A DNA stretch of 64,000 nucleotides from Aquabacter sp965279295. GTDB lineage: Bacteria; Pseudomonadota; Alphaproteobacteria; Rhizobiales; Xanthobacteraceae. Both the position numbers and the translations under genes were made by a program. Each line of letters begins with the position of its first letter. Within the stretch, counting starts at the first letter, position 1. Location of the stretch: NCBI GenBank assembly GCA_965279295.1, contig CBDIHQ010000014.1. The stretch is one strand, 5' to 3'. Positions 1-8,417 of this stretch are shown piece by piece. The notes beneath the pieces were generated by a model that worked only from the letters and a program-made list of their open reading frames with translations, was not told the DNA's origin and searched no databases.

Positions 1-285
1 GCCCGAGAGGCGGCCGGCGATCTCCTCCAGCGCTGCGTCCCAGGAGATCGGCACGAAGCCGGGATCGGCCGCCCCCTTGGGGGCGGTCCGGCGCATGGGG
101 GAGGTGAGGCGCCGCGCGCTATGGGCGATTTCCGGCGCGGCGCGGCCCTTGGGACAGAGCGCCTTGCCGGTGGGATGGGCGGGGTTCGGCCTCACCGCCA
201 GCAGCCGCCCGTCCTCGACGAGGTTGATCGTGCCGCACCGCGAGCGGCACAGCGTGCAGAACCCTTCCTTCTGGTGGATGGTCAT
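1..285 (-). CDS. Molybdopterin oxidoreductase, N-terminal part (runs off window)
   Basis: This is the first 95 codons of a DMSO-reductase-family molybdopterin oxidoreductase; the rest lies beyond the window start. The N-terminus has the iron-sulfur Cys pattern C-x2-C-x3-C (CTLCRSRCGT) and, after a stretch ending PTGKALCPKGRAAPE, a fourth Cys, as expected for the [4Fe-4S] domain before the bis-MGD domain. The ATG at 285 is chosen because an AGGAG lies 6 bases upstream; an in-frame ATG at 291 would touch it. No signal peptide is visible, so a cytoplasmic enzyme is likely. It follows the cyclodeaminase-family gene by 53 bp on the same strand and is probably co-transcribed. The substrate cannot be told from this fragment. 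Confidence 0.85.
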   Translation of the reverse strand, partial: MTIHQKEGFCTLCRSRCGTINLVEDGRLLAVRPNPAHPTGKALCPKGRAAPEIAHSARRLTSPMRRTAPKGAADPGFVPISWDAALEEIAGRLSG

Positions 286-338
286 GGCCATCTCCTGCGG
301 CGCGCCGCCCGGCCGGTGCGGGGAGCCGCCATCTCAAC

Positions 339-1296
339 TCAAGACGCGCGGGCGAGCGGCGGTTCCGCCGTCGCCAGTTCCGCCGCCACCAGATCCTCGA
401 TCGCCGTGCCCACGGACTTGAACAGCGTGATGTCGGCGGCGTTCGCGCGTCCCGCGACTTTACCGGAGCACAGGTCGAACAGATCGCCACGCACCTTGTC
501 GAGCGAGAATGTGCCCGCCGCCACCGGCAGCAGCAGGTCGCCGGCCTCGGCGAAGGCGCCGGCGCGGGTGTCGACATAGACTTCGCTCTTGGCGATCAGC
601 GCATCGTCGCTCTCGCGCATGGTCTTGGTGAAGGCGCCGACCAGATCCACATGGGTGCCGGCCTTCACGTCCGCGCCCAGCACCAGGGGGACGGTGGAGG
701 TGGTGGCGCAGGCGATGATATCGGCCTGTCCGACGGCGGCGGAAAGGTCGGTGACGCCCTCGGCCGCAAGTCCGGTGGCGCGCAGGCCTGCGGCCATGGC
801 CGCCGCCTTCTCCGCCGAGCGGCCCCAGATCAGCACGCGGGTGATCGGCCGTACGCTGCAATGGGCGGCCGCGAGATAGCGTGAGAGATGGCCGGTGCCG
901 ACCACCACCAGAGTGCTGCTGTCGGGGCGGGAAAGATAGGTCGAGGCCAGCGCGGAACTGGCCGCCGTGCGCCGGTTGGTGAGCGAATCCCCATCGATGA
1001 TGGCGCGGGGCGCGCCGGTCTCACCGTCGAACAGCACGAACAGCGAATGCACCGCGCCGAGGCCGATGGCGGCATTGGTGGGGAAGACATTGACCAGCTT
1101 CACGCCGATGGCATCGCCGCGCCGCCACACCGGCATGGTGAGAAGATGCGCGGGCACGCCGCCGGTGCCGACCTCATATGCCTGCCGGACGGGCGCCTCG
1201 CTCTGCCCCCTCCGCGAACGCCCGCTCCAGCGCTGCCACCAGCTTGGGATAGCCCAGCTGCGCATGGACCTGCTCGGCATTCAGCACACGCACCAT
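339..1296 (-). pseudogene. Ornithine cyclodeaminase/mu-crystallin family enzyme, frameshifted
   Basis: Two overlapping frames together make one protein of about 318 residues. The ATG at 1296 has a good AGGAG site and begins MVRVLNAEQVHAQLGYPKL, the family's usual N-terminus, but this frame stops soon after AFAEGA. The match resumes in another frame at APVRQAYEVGTGG and runs to the stop at 339, through a Rossmann segment (VVVGTGHLSRYLAAAH) and a typical C-terminus. Removing one G from the G5 run (C5 on the + strand, 1206-1210) would join them. Members are NAD(P)-dependent imine reductases, amino-acid dehydrogenases or cyclodeaminases; the substrate is unknown. It may be a real disruption or a homopolymer sequencing error. 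Confidence 0.8.
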
Positions 1297-1306
1297 CGTC
1301 AACTCC

Positions 1307-2078
1307 TCAATCCATCCGCACGGCGCCGGTGCAAATCCACAGCACCTCCGCCTCCTCGTCGCTGACCGAGACCAGGGCATGGCCCATCGCACTGTCGAAA
1401 TAGATGCTGTCGCCCGGCGCCAGCACCACGGGGGCGTAAAATTCGGTGAACACCTCAACCTGCCCGGAGATCACGCATACGAATTCCTCGCCCTCGTGCC
1501 GCCACCCAGCCGGCGAAATCATCCAGGCTGCGCGCGCGGATCTTGGCCTTGAACGGCAGCATCTGCTTGCGCGACAGGTCTGTCGCCAGAACCTCGTAAT
1601 GATAGGTGCGGGTCGGATGCTGCTTGCCCTCGCCCGCGCGGAACACGCTGCGCCGGCCGCCCGGCGCCACCTGCCTGCGGGTGTCGAACAATTCCACCAG
1701 GTCGAGGTCCAGCCCGCGGGTGATCCGCTGGAGGACATCATAGGTGGGCGACATCTGCCCGTTCTCGATCTTGGACAAGGTGGAGCGCGCGACCCCGGTG
1801 CGCTGGCTCACCTCTTCCAGGGTCCAACCCTTGTCGGTGCGCATGCGCTTCAGCTTCAGCCCCAGGTCGACGCGGTCGCCCGCGCCGCCCCGTTCCCCGG
1901 CGAAATGCGCGGGGATCACATTGGACTGAACCACCACCTCGGGTTCGGTCCGCTTGCCGCGCGCCGGCGTTTCACGTTCCGCCGGACGCTCGGCCGGCAC
2001 CGGCGCGATGCCGGTCTCGTCCGCACGGGACGCACGAGCGCCTCGGGCGGAGCGTTTCGGTTCGGCAACGCGCGGCAT
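1307..2078 (-). pseudogene. XRE-family regulator with C-terminal cupin domain, frameshifted
   Basis: The N-terminal frame carries a basic leader, then a helix-turn-helix (LKRMRTDKGWTLEEVSQ through RSTLSKIENGQMSPT) and a linker to the cupin. It goes out of frame near 1500-1515. The other frame supplies the rest of the cupin (RHEGEEFVCVISGQVEVF, then LAPGDSIYFDSAMGHA) to the stop at 1307. Deleting one base in the TGGGTGG run would join them as one protein of about 256 residues. The ATG at 2078 is preceded by GGAGGAG at 5 bases; an upstream in-frame start lacks this. Such regulators usually sense a small ligand through the cupin and control nearby catabolic or transport genes, here probably the adjacent ABC transporter. 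Confidence 0.8.
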
Positions 2079-2120
2079 GGATACTCCTCCTGGGGGTGGG
2101 CGCAAGCCCGGCCCCGTCCT

Positions 2121-3386
2121 TTATTTCTTCACCAGAGGGCATTCGCTTTCCGACAGCGGAAGGAAGGCCTGGTCCCCGGGAATCGTGGCGAGAATCTTAT
2201 AGTAATCCCACGGGTACTTGGATTCCGAAGGCTTCTTCACCTCGACCAGGGCCAAGTCGTGCACCATGCGCCCGTCCTCACGCACTTTGCCGTTCTTGGC
2301 GAAGAAGTCGTTGACCGGCATTTCCTTCATCTTGGCCGCGACCGCCTTGGCCTCGTCCGTGCCGGCCGCCTGGACCGCCTTGAGATAATGGGTGATGGAG
2401 GAATAGACTCCGGCCTGGAGTGCGGTCGGCATCGCCTTGCGGCGCTCGAAGAAGCGCTTGGCCCAAGCGCGGGTCTCGTCGTTGGTGTCCCAATAGAAGC
2501 CTTCGACGAAGGAGGTGCCCTGAGCGGTCTGGAGGCCGAGGGCGTGGACGTCGGAGATGAACATCACCGGCCCCACCAGCGACTGCCCGCCGGCGACGAT
2601 GCCGAACTCATTGGCCTGCTTGATCGCAGTGGTGAGGTCCTTGCCGGCGTTGGCGAGGAAGATCACCTCAGCCTTGGAGGCCTGAGCCGGCAGAAGATAG
2701 GGCGACATGTCGGGGGAGTTGAACGGGTTGCGGATCGAGCCGACCACCGTGCCCCCGTCCTTCTTCACCTGCGCCATGCCGATCTTTTCGAGCGACTGGC
2801 CGAAGGCGAAGTCCGCCGTGACGAAATACCAAGTCTTCTTGCCCTGCTTGATCAGGGCGTTCACCGGCGCGACGGTGTTGGAATAATTGTCATAGACCCA
2901 CTGGAAGCCGGTGGGCGAACACTGCTTGCCGGTGAGGTCGGTGGTGCCGGGCGAGGAGAACAGGGCGACGCGGTTGGCGTCCTTGGTCAGCTGCTGCACC
3001 GCCAGGGCGATGGCGCTGTTGGTGACGTCGGAGATGACGTCCACCTGCTCGTTCTCGATCCAGCGGCGGGCAATGCCGACGCCGATGTCCGCCTTCTGCT
3101 GGTGGTCGGCGCCGACGATGACGATCGGCTTGCCGAGCACGGTGCCGCCGAAATCCTCGGCAGCCATCTGCGCGGCCAACAGCGAGCCGGGGCCGTTCAT
3201 ATCCGACCACTGGCCGGACATGTCGGTGAGCACGCCGATCTTCACCTGATCATCGCTGAGCTTGCCAGCCGCCGCAGGGGCGGCAGCGGGCGTGGTTTGA
3301 GCACCGGCAGGCCCGGAGGCGAGGAGGGCACAGAAGCCGAGCGCCGCCGCGGCGCCCCGCCATTGGAACGAGAGGTCCTGAACCAT
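2121..3386 (-). CDS. ABC transporter periplasmic binding protein, branched-chain amino acid type
   Basis: This 421-residue protein starts with a signal peptide (hydrophobic run then GPAGAQTT) and continues with the type I periplasmic fold typical of LivK-like proteins, beginning DDQVKIGVLTDMSGQWSDMN. It would bind the substrate in the periplasm and deliver it to the permease encoded upstream in the same cluster. The ATG at 3386 has AAGGGA upstream. The ligand is unknown: proteins of this subfamily bind amides, aromatic acids, urea-like compounds or amino acids. The neighbouring cyclodeaminase-family enzyme and molybdopterin oxidoreductase may act on the imported compound, which is inference from position only. 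Confidence 0.9.
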   Translation of the reverse strand: MVQDLSFQWRGAAAALGFCALLASGPAGAQTTPAAAPAAAGKLSDDQVKIGVLTDMSGQWSDMNGPGSLLAAQMAAEDFGGTVLGKPIVIVGADHQQKADIGVGIARRWIENEQVDVISDVTNSAIALAVQQLTKDANRVALFSSPGTTDLTGKQCSPTGFQWVYDNYSNTVAPVNALIKQGKKTWYFVTADFAFGQSLEKIGMAQVKKDGGTVVGSIRNPFNSPDMSPYLLPAQASKAEVIFLANAGKDLTTAIKQANEFGIVAGGQSLVGPVMFISDVHALGLQTAQGTSFVEGFYWDTNDETRAWAKRFFERRKAMPTALQAGVYSSITHYLKAVQAAGTDEAKAVAAKMKEMPVNDFFAKNGKVREDGRMVHDLALVEVKKPSESKYPWDYYKILATIPGDQAFLPLSESECPLVKK

Positions 3387-3456
3387 GGCTTGTTCCCTTT
3401 TTTATCTGGAAGTGAGGCGATGCTATCCCTCGGACATTCACCATTCAACGCATAAG

Positions 3457-3483
3457 TTTCGTATCGGATACAAAAATACGAAA
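3457..3483. promoter_or_regulatory. Inverted repeat in the leader of the binding-protein gene
   Basis: Arms TTTCGTAT and ATACGAAA are perfect complements separated by 11 bases, 70-97 bp upstream of the binding-protein start, in an AT-rich gap. The centre also contains the palindrome GTATCGGATAC. It could be an operator, perhaps for the XRE-cupin regulator. No binding data are available, and a weak transcript hairpin is an alternative. Confidence 0.4.
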
Positions 3484-3492
3484 TAAGAAATT

Positions 3493-5394
3493 CTAGGCGG
3501 CATCGGGAGCCGGCCGCGCGGCGGCCGGGGGCGTCGCCCCCCGGCTTCTGCGGGCGAGAAAGGCCATCAGTTCACCCACCAGCCCGCGCCGGAATGCCAG
3601 CACGCAGGCGACGAAGATGGCGCCGTGGATCACCGTGACCCATTGGCCCAGCGAGGCCAGATAGGTCTGCATGGCGATGACGATGAACGCGCCCACCAGC
3701 GGCCCGTAGAGCGTGCCCACCCCACCGAGGAAGGCCATGAGCAACACCTCTCCGGACATGGTCCAGTGCACGTCGGTGAGGGTGGCGAGCTGCACCACCA
3801 CCGCCTTGGTGGAGCCGGCGAGGCCCGCCAGCGTCGCCGAGAGGGTGAAGGCCACGAGCTTGTAGCGGTCGGTGGAAAAGCCCAGTGACTGGGCGCGGGG
3901 CTCATGCTCGCGGATCGCCTGGAGCACCTGCCCGAACGGCGACTTCACCACACGGGCGATCAGCAGGAAGCTGAGCAGGAAAATCGCCAGGACGAACAGA
4001 TACAGCACCTTGGGGTCGGCCAGGTTGAACAGGCCGAACAGCGTGCCACGCGGAATATTCTGAAGCCCGTCCTCACCGCCGGTGAACGGCGCCTGGAGGG
4101 CAACGAAATAGACCATCTGGCCGAGCGCCAGCGTGACCATGGCGAAATAGATGCCGCTGCGCCGGATGGCGAGCCAGCCGGACGCGAGGCCGAGCAGGGC
4201 GGCGGTCGCGGTTCCCGCGAGGATGGCGAGTTCCGGCGGAAGGCCCCACACCTTGGCGGCATGGCCGCAGACATAGCCGGCGGAGCCCAGGAACATGGCG
4301 TGGCCGAACGATACCAGCCGCCCGTAGCCGGCGATCAGGTTGAAGGCACAGGCGAACAGGCCGAACAGCATCGCCTTCATGAGAAAGCCGGGATAGACGA
4401 AGGCTGGCGCGATGAGCAGCAGCACCGCCATGGCGGCGAACACCGCCCGCTCGACCTTCGGGGAGGAAGGGGGCGCCTCGATCACCGCATGGGCGCCCGC
4501 CACCGCCTCCGGCTTCGAGCCGAACAGGCCGCCCGGCCGCAGCAGCAGCACGATCGCCATCAGCACGAACACCACCGTGGTGGAGGCCTGAGGATAGAAG
4601 GTGCGCGTCAGCCCTTCCGCCAGCCCCACCAAAAAGCCCGTCACCACCGCGCCCATGATCGAGCCCATGCCGCCGATGACCACCACCGCGAACACGACGA
4701 TGATGACGTCCGCGCCCATGAGCGGGCTCACCTGATAGATGGGCGCCGCCAGCACGCCGGCGAACGCCGCCAGGGCCGCGCCGGCGCCGTAGGTCAGCAT
4801 GATCATGCGCGGCACGTTGATGCCGAACGCCTGCACCAGCGGGGCGTTCTCGGTCGCCGCCCGCAGATAGGAACCGAGCTTGGTGTGCTCGATGATGAAC
4901 CATGTGCCCAGGCACACCACCAGCGAAGCGACGATCACCCAGGCGCGGTAGGTGGGCAGGAACATGAAGCCGAGATTGGTGCCGCCGGTGAGCGCGGCGG
5001 GAATGGCATAGGGCTGGCCGGAGGAGCCGAACCAATCCCGCGCCACCCCCTGGATGATCAGCGACAGGCCGAAGGTCAGCAGCATGCCGTAGAGATGATC
5101 GAGCTTGTAAAGCGGCCGCAGCATTGTCCGCTCGATGAGAATGCCGAACAGCCCGACCCCGAGCGGCGCCAGCAGCAGCGCCCACCAATAGCCGACACCA
5201 AGATATTCCAGCAGCAGCCAGGCCCCCAGCGCGCCCATCATATAGAGCGCGCCATGGGCGAAATTGACGATGTTCATCATCCCGAAGATGACCGCGAGCC
5301 CAAGGCTGAGCATGGCGTAGAAGGCGCCGTTGATGAGCCCAAGGAGAAGCTGGCCGAACAGCACCGCCGAGGGCACGCCGAAGATCATGGTCAT
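3493..5394 (-). CDS. Fused LivH-LivM type ABC transporter permease
   Basis: The 633-residue product joins two permeases that are usually separate. Residues 1 to about 300 match LivH (MMNIVNFAHGALYMMGALG near the start; GGMGSIMGAVVTGFLVGL later). Residues from about 315 match LivM (LIAGYGRLVSFGHAMFLG; REHEPRAQSLGFSTDRYK; LLMAFLGGVGTLYGPLVGA). A linker with EAPPSSPK lies between them. Each half has several membrane helices, so one polypeptide could form the whole channel. GAGGAGG precedes the ATG. The gene lies between the binding protein and the ATPase genes, with 13 bp to livF. The fusion appears continuous, with no frame irregularity at the junction. Confidence 0.92.
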   Translation of the reverse strand: MTMIFGVPSAVLFGQLLLGLINGAFYAMLSLGLAVIFGMMNIVNFAHGALYMMGALGAWLLLEYLGVGYWWALLLAPLGVGLFGILIERTMLRPLYKLDHLYGMLLTFGLSLIIQGVARDWFGSSGQPYAIPAALTGGTNLGFMFLPTYRAWVIVASLVVCLGTWFIIEHTKLGSYLRAATENAPLVQAFGINVPRMIMLTYGAGAALAAFAGVLAAPIYQVSPLMGADVIIVVFAVVVIGGMGSIMGAVVTGFLVGLAEGLTRTFYPQASTTVVFVLMAIVLLLRPGGLFGSKPEAVAGAHAVIEAPPSSPKVERAVFAAMAVLLLIAPAFVYPGFLMKAMLFGLFACAFNLIAGYGRLVSFGHAMFLGSAGYVCGHAAKVWGLPPELAILAGTATAALLGLASGWLAIRRSGIYFAMVTLALGQMVYFVALQAPFTGGEDGLQNIPRGTLFGLFNLADPKVLYLFVLAIFLLSFLLIARVVKSPFGQVLQAIREHEPRAQSLGFSTDRYKLVAFTLSATLAGLAGSTKAVVVQLATLTDVHWTMSGEVLLMAFLGGVGTLYGPLVGAFIVIAMQTYLASLGQWVTVIHGAIFVACVLAFRRGLVGELMAFLARRSRGATPPAAARPAPDAA

Positions 5395-5407
5395 GGCCTC
5401 GTCCTCC

Positions 5408-6109
5408 TCAGATGCCGAGATAGGTTTTGAGCGAATCCATGCGGCCCGCCAGCGCCGCGCCGGGGATTTCGTCCACCACGCGCCCGAGTTCGACCACGTA
5501 GTGGCGGTCGGCCAGCCCGGCGGCGAAAGCGACGTTCTGCTCCACCAGAAGGATGGTGAAGCCCAGCGCCTTGAGCTTGCGCACCGTGGCGCCGATCTGC
5601 GCGATGATGACGGGCGCGAGGCCCTCGGTGGGCTCGTCGAGCAGCAGGATGCGTGCGCCGGTGCGCAGGATGCGGGCCAGCGCCAGCATCTGTTGTTCGC
5701 CGCCGGAGAGCTTGGTGCCCTGGCTGTCGAGCCGCTCGCGCAGGTTCGGGAACAGGTCGAGGATGTCTTCCGGCTCCATGCCGCCGGGGCGCACCTTGGG
5801 CGGCAGCATCAGATTCTCGCGCACATTGAGGCTGGAGAAGATGCCGCGCTCCTCGGGGCACAAGGCGATGCCGGTGCGGGCGATGCGGTGGGGCGGGGCG
5901 TTCACCAGTTCGGTGGCGCCGAAGCGGATGGAGCCGGCGCGCTTGGGCACCAAACCCATGATGGAGCGCAACGCGGTGGTCTTTCCGGCGCCGTTGCGGC
6001 CGAGCAGCGTCACCACCTCGCCGCCGCGCACCTCAAAATCCAGCCCGTGCAGGGCCTGGGATTCGCCGTACCAGGCCTTGAGGGCCTTGATCTTCAGGGT
6101 CTCATCCAA
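5408..6109 (-). CDS. ABC transporter ATP-binding protein, LivF type
   Basis: The 233-residue ATPase has Walker A (LLGRNGAGKTTALR), the signature LSGGEQQML, Walker B (RILLLDEPTEGLAP) and the switch His segment (LLVEQNVAFA). It powers the branched-chain-type importer together with the LivG partner. The start is a TTG overlapping the livG stop by 8 bases (TTGGATGA), with GGAGGG 7 bases upstream; this suggests translational coupling. The C-terminus (SLKTYLGI) is typical of LivF. Cytoplasmic, membrane-associated through the permease. Confidence 0.93.
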   Translation of the reverse strand: MDETLKIKALKAWYGESQALHGLDFEVRGGEVVTLLGRNGAGKTTALRSIMGLVPKRAGSIRFGATELVNAPPHRIARTGIALCPEERGIFSSLNVRENLMLPPKVRPGGMEPEDILDLFPNLRERLDSQGTKLSGGEQQMLALARILRTGARILLLDEPTEGLAPVIIAQIGATVRKLKALGFTILLVEQNVAFAAGLADRHYVVELGRVVDEIPGAALAGRMDSLKTYLGI

Positions 6110-6944
6110 GGTGCTGCCCTCCGGTGTAGGCGGCGGTCACGTCGGCGCGGGCGGAGACTTCGGCATAGCTGCCGCGGGCCAGGATTTCGCCGCGCACCAT
6201 CACGGTGATGGTGTCGGCAAGGTCCGCCACGACGCGCATATTGTGCTCCACCAGCAGGATGGTGCGGCCGGCGCCCGCCTGCCGGATCAACGCGGTGACG
6301 CGGCCGATGTCCTCGTGTCCGAGCCCGGCCATGGGCTCGTCCAGAAGCAGGATCTCGGGATCGATGGCGAGCGTCGTCGCCAGTTCCAGCACCCGCTTGC
6401 GGCCATAGGAGAGATTGGCGGCGCGGGCATCGGCGTGTTCCTGAAGGCCGAAGGTCTCGATCAGTTCGTCGGCCCGGCGCCGCACGGCGGGATGGCCGGA
6501 CACCTTGCCCAGCAGGCTCCAGGCGATGCCGTTCGCGTTCAGCAGCGCCAGTTCGACATTCTCCCGCACCGTGAGCCCGGCGAACACCGCCGAGATCTGG
6601 AACGAGCGCACCACGCCGCGCCGCGCCATGGCCGGGGGGCGCAGCTTCGTGACGTCGTCGCCGCGATGGAAGATGCGGCCGGACGATGGGTCGAGGAATT
6701 TGGTGAGCAGGTTGAACAGCGTGGTCTTGCCGGCGCCGTTCGGGCCGATGACAGCGTGGATCGTGCCCTGTTCCAGGCCGAAATCCACGTTTGAGACGGC
6801 TTTGAAACCGCCGAACTCGCGGCTCAGTCCACGGGCTTCGAGCACGTACACGGCACGGCCTCGCTGTGCGGCAACGGCCTCGCCCATCCGCGCTGCGGAC
6901 CTGCGGTGCCGGCCTTTGGAGCGTTCGCCGTGGCGCGTCGGCAA
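6102..6944 (-). CDS. ABC transporter ATP-binding protein, LivG type
   Basis: This is the second ATPase of the importer, with Walker A (VIGPNGAGKTTLFN), signature region (NLSYGRKRVLELA), Walker B (EILLLDEPMAGLG) and switch region (ILLVEHNMRVV). The open frame begins with a TTG at 6944 and an unusual basic leader. LivG proteins normally start near LEARGLSREFGGF, so a GTG at the VYVLEARGL segment, with GAGG upstream, or the internal ATG at MGEAVAAQ are good alternatives; the true product is probably 245-261 residues. It is first in the transcription unit livG-livF-livHM, which faces the binding protein and regulator genes in the same direction. Confidence 0.9.
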   Translation of the reverse strand: MPTRHGERSKGRHRRSAARMGEAVAAQRGRAVYVLEARGLSREFGGFKAVSNVDFGLEQGTIHAVIGPNGAGKTTLFNLLTKFLDPSSGRIFHRGDDVTKLRPPAMARRGVVRSFQISAVFAGLTVRENVELALLNANGIAWSLLGKVSGHPAVRRRADELIETFGLQEHADARAANLSYGRKRVLELATTLAIDPEILLLDEPMAGLGHEDIGRVTALIRQAGAGRTILLVEHNMRVVADLADTITVMVRGEILARGSYAEVSARADVTAAYTGGQHLG

Positions 6945-6993
6945 CCCGCTCCCATTCCCCTCTTCACGCCTTGTTGGAGAGGATCGTAACGGA

Positions 6994-7022
6994 AAGTTTC
7001 AGTTGTTCAATATCGGAAACTT
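6994..7022. promoter_or_regulatory. Inverted repeat upstream of livG
   Basis: AAGTTTC and GAAACTT are perfect 7-bp arms 15 bases apart, in the promoter region of livG. AAGTTTC together with ATCGGA also occurs in the repeat region before the binding-protein gene (3455-3470), so the same regulator may act at both places. This rests on sequence similarity only. Confidence 0.35.
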
Positions 7023-7050
7023 ATTTCTTGTCGGGGACGCGCAAACGAAA

Positions 7051-7073
7051 ATGCCCGGCACAAGGCCGGGCAT
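7051..7073 (-). terminator. Intrinsic terminator after gcdH
   Basis: A 9-bp perfect stem (ATGCCCGGC / GCCGGGCAT) with a 5-base loop lies 35 bp past the gcdH stop. On the minus strand it is followed by TTTTCGTTT, as expected for factor-independent termination. Confidence 0.75.
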
Positions 7074-7107
7074 CGGATCGAAGTCGTTGGTGGGGGCGGA
7101 GAGGATC

Positions 7108-8304
7108 TCAGAAGAACGCCTGGATGCCGGTGATGCCCCGGCCGATGATCAGCGCATGGATGTCGCTGGTGCCTTCGTAGGTGTTCACCGTCTCCAGGTT
7201 TGCTGAATGCCGCATCACATGGAACTCGGCCGAGATGCCGTTGCCGCCGTGCATGTCCCGAGCCATGCGGGCGATGTCCAGGGCCTTCGCGCAATTGTTG
7301 CGCTTGAGGTAGGAGATGGTCTCCGGCGGCAGGCGCCCCTCGTCGAACAGCCGGCCGGCGCGCAGGCATCCCTGGAGGCCGAAGGCGATGTCGGTGGACA
7401 TATCCGCCAGCTTCTTCTGGACGAGTTGGTTCGCCGCCAGCGGCTTGCCGAACTGCTTGCGGTCCAGCGTGTATTGCCGTGCCGCCGAGAGGCAGGCTTC
7501 CGCCGCGCCCATGGCGCCCCAGCCGATGCCGAAGCGCGCCCGGTTAAGGCAGCCGAACGGACCCTTCAGACCCGACACGTTGGGGAGAAGATTTTCCTCG
7601 GGAATATCGACATTATCCATCACCACTTCGCCGGTGATGGAGGCGCGCAGCGAGAGCTTGTTGCCGATCTTGGGGGTCGAAAGCCCCTTGGCCCCGCGTT
7701 CGACAATGAAGCCACGTATCGCATCGCCATGCGCAGTCGATCTTGCCCAAATCACGGCTAGATCAGCAATCGGCGCGTTCGAAATCCACATCTTCGCGCC
7801 ATTGAGGCGATAGCCGCCGTCGATCTTGTCCGCCCGCGTGCGCATGCCCGCAGGATCGGAGCCGGCATCGGGTTCGGTCAGGCCGAAGCAGCCGACCCAT
7901 TCGCCAGACGCAAGCTTTGGCAAGTACTTAAGCCGCTGCGCCTCGTCGCCGTAAGCGAAGATCGGATGCATGACGAGGGAGGATTGGACGCTCATGGCCG
8001 AGCGATAGCCACTATCCACCCGCTCGACCTCACGGGCCACCAGCCCATAGCTTACATACCCTAGGCCAGCTCCGCCATAGGTCTCCGGGATGGTCGAGCC
8101 GAGGAGGCCTAAGTCTCCCATTTCACTCATGATTTCGCGGTCGAAGCGTTCGTCCATATAGGCCGAGGTGACACGCGGCAGCAGCTTTTCCTGGGCATAA
8201 TTGCGCGCCGTATCGCGCACCAACCGCTCCTCCTCGGTCAGCTGCCCCTCCAGGTCGAAAGGGTCTTCCCAATCGAAGCTCAGTTTCCCCGTTGCCGCCG
8301 CCAT
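7108..8304 (-). CDS. gcdH: Glutaryl-CoA dehydrogenase (acyl-CoA dehydrogenase family)
   Basis: This FAD enzyme oxidises and decarboxylates glutaryl-CoA to crotonyl-CoA in lysine, tryptophan and aromatic acid breakdown. The 398 residues show FDWEDPFDLEGQLTEEER at the N-terminus, the FAD segment GCFGLTEPDAGSDP, and the C-terminal NTYEGTSDIHALIIGRG with the catalytic Glu, all characteristic of GcdH rather than straight-chain acyl-CoA dehydrogenases. GGAGGAGG lies 5 bases before the ATG. It is divergent from a TetR regulator, with a long inverted repeat between, so repression relieved by an acyl-CoA is likely. A terminator follows, suggesting a single-gene unit. Confidence 0.93.
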   Translation of the reverse strand: MAAATGKLSFDWEDPFDLEGQLTEEERLVRDTARNYAQEKLLPRVTSAYMDERFDREIMSEMGDLGLLGSTIPETYGGAGLGYVSYGLVAREVERVDSGYRSAMSVQSSLVMHPIFAYGDEAQRLKYLPKLASGEWVGCFGLTEPDAGSDPAGMRTRADKIDGGYRLNGAKMWISNAPIADLAVIWARSTAHGDAIRGFIVERGAKGLSTPKIGNKLSLRASITGEVVMDNVDIPEENLLPNVSGLKGPFGCLNRARFGIGWGAMGAAEACLSAARQYTLDRKQFGKPLAANQLVQKKLADMSTDIAFGLQGCLRAGRLFDEGRLPPETISYLKRNNCAKALDIARMARDMHGGNGISAEFHVMRHSANLETVNTYEGTSDIHALIIGRGITGIQAFF

Positions 8305-8335
8305 AGATGCCTCCTCCGATTGCCCGGACTGTCCT

Positions 8336-8377
8336 AAACCTATTTACATTCCGTCCGGTAGGAATGTAAATAGGTTT
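8336..8377. promoter_or_regulatory. Large palindromic operator between gcdH and the tetR gene
   Basis: Two perfectly complementary 17-bp arms (left AAACCTATTTACATTCC, right GGAATGTAAATAGGTTT) surround an 8-bp centre containing CCGG. The palindrome lies 32 bp from gcdH and 40 bp from the regulator start. Its size and place fit a TetR operator controlling both genes. The binding itself is inferred. Confidence 0.75.
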
Positions 8378-8417
8378 CGATCTTGGGAAGCTTCGTCCGG
8401 CCACAAGGTGCATGTTC

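Noticed and set aside
1446..3455. Long open frame on the strand opposite the binding-protein and regulator genes
   Set aside because: It mirrors real genes, has Arg/Gly/His-rich composition with no domain and no ribosome site; high GC makes such frames common.
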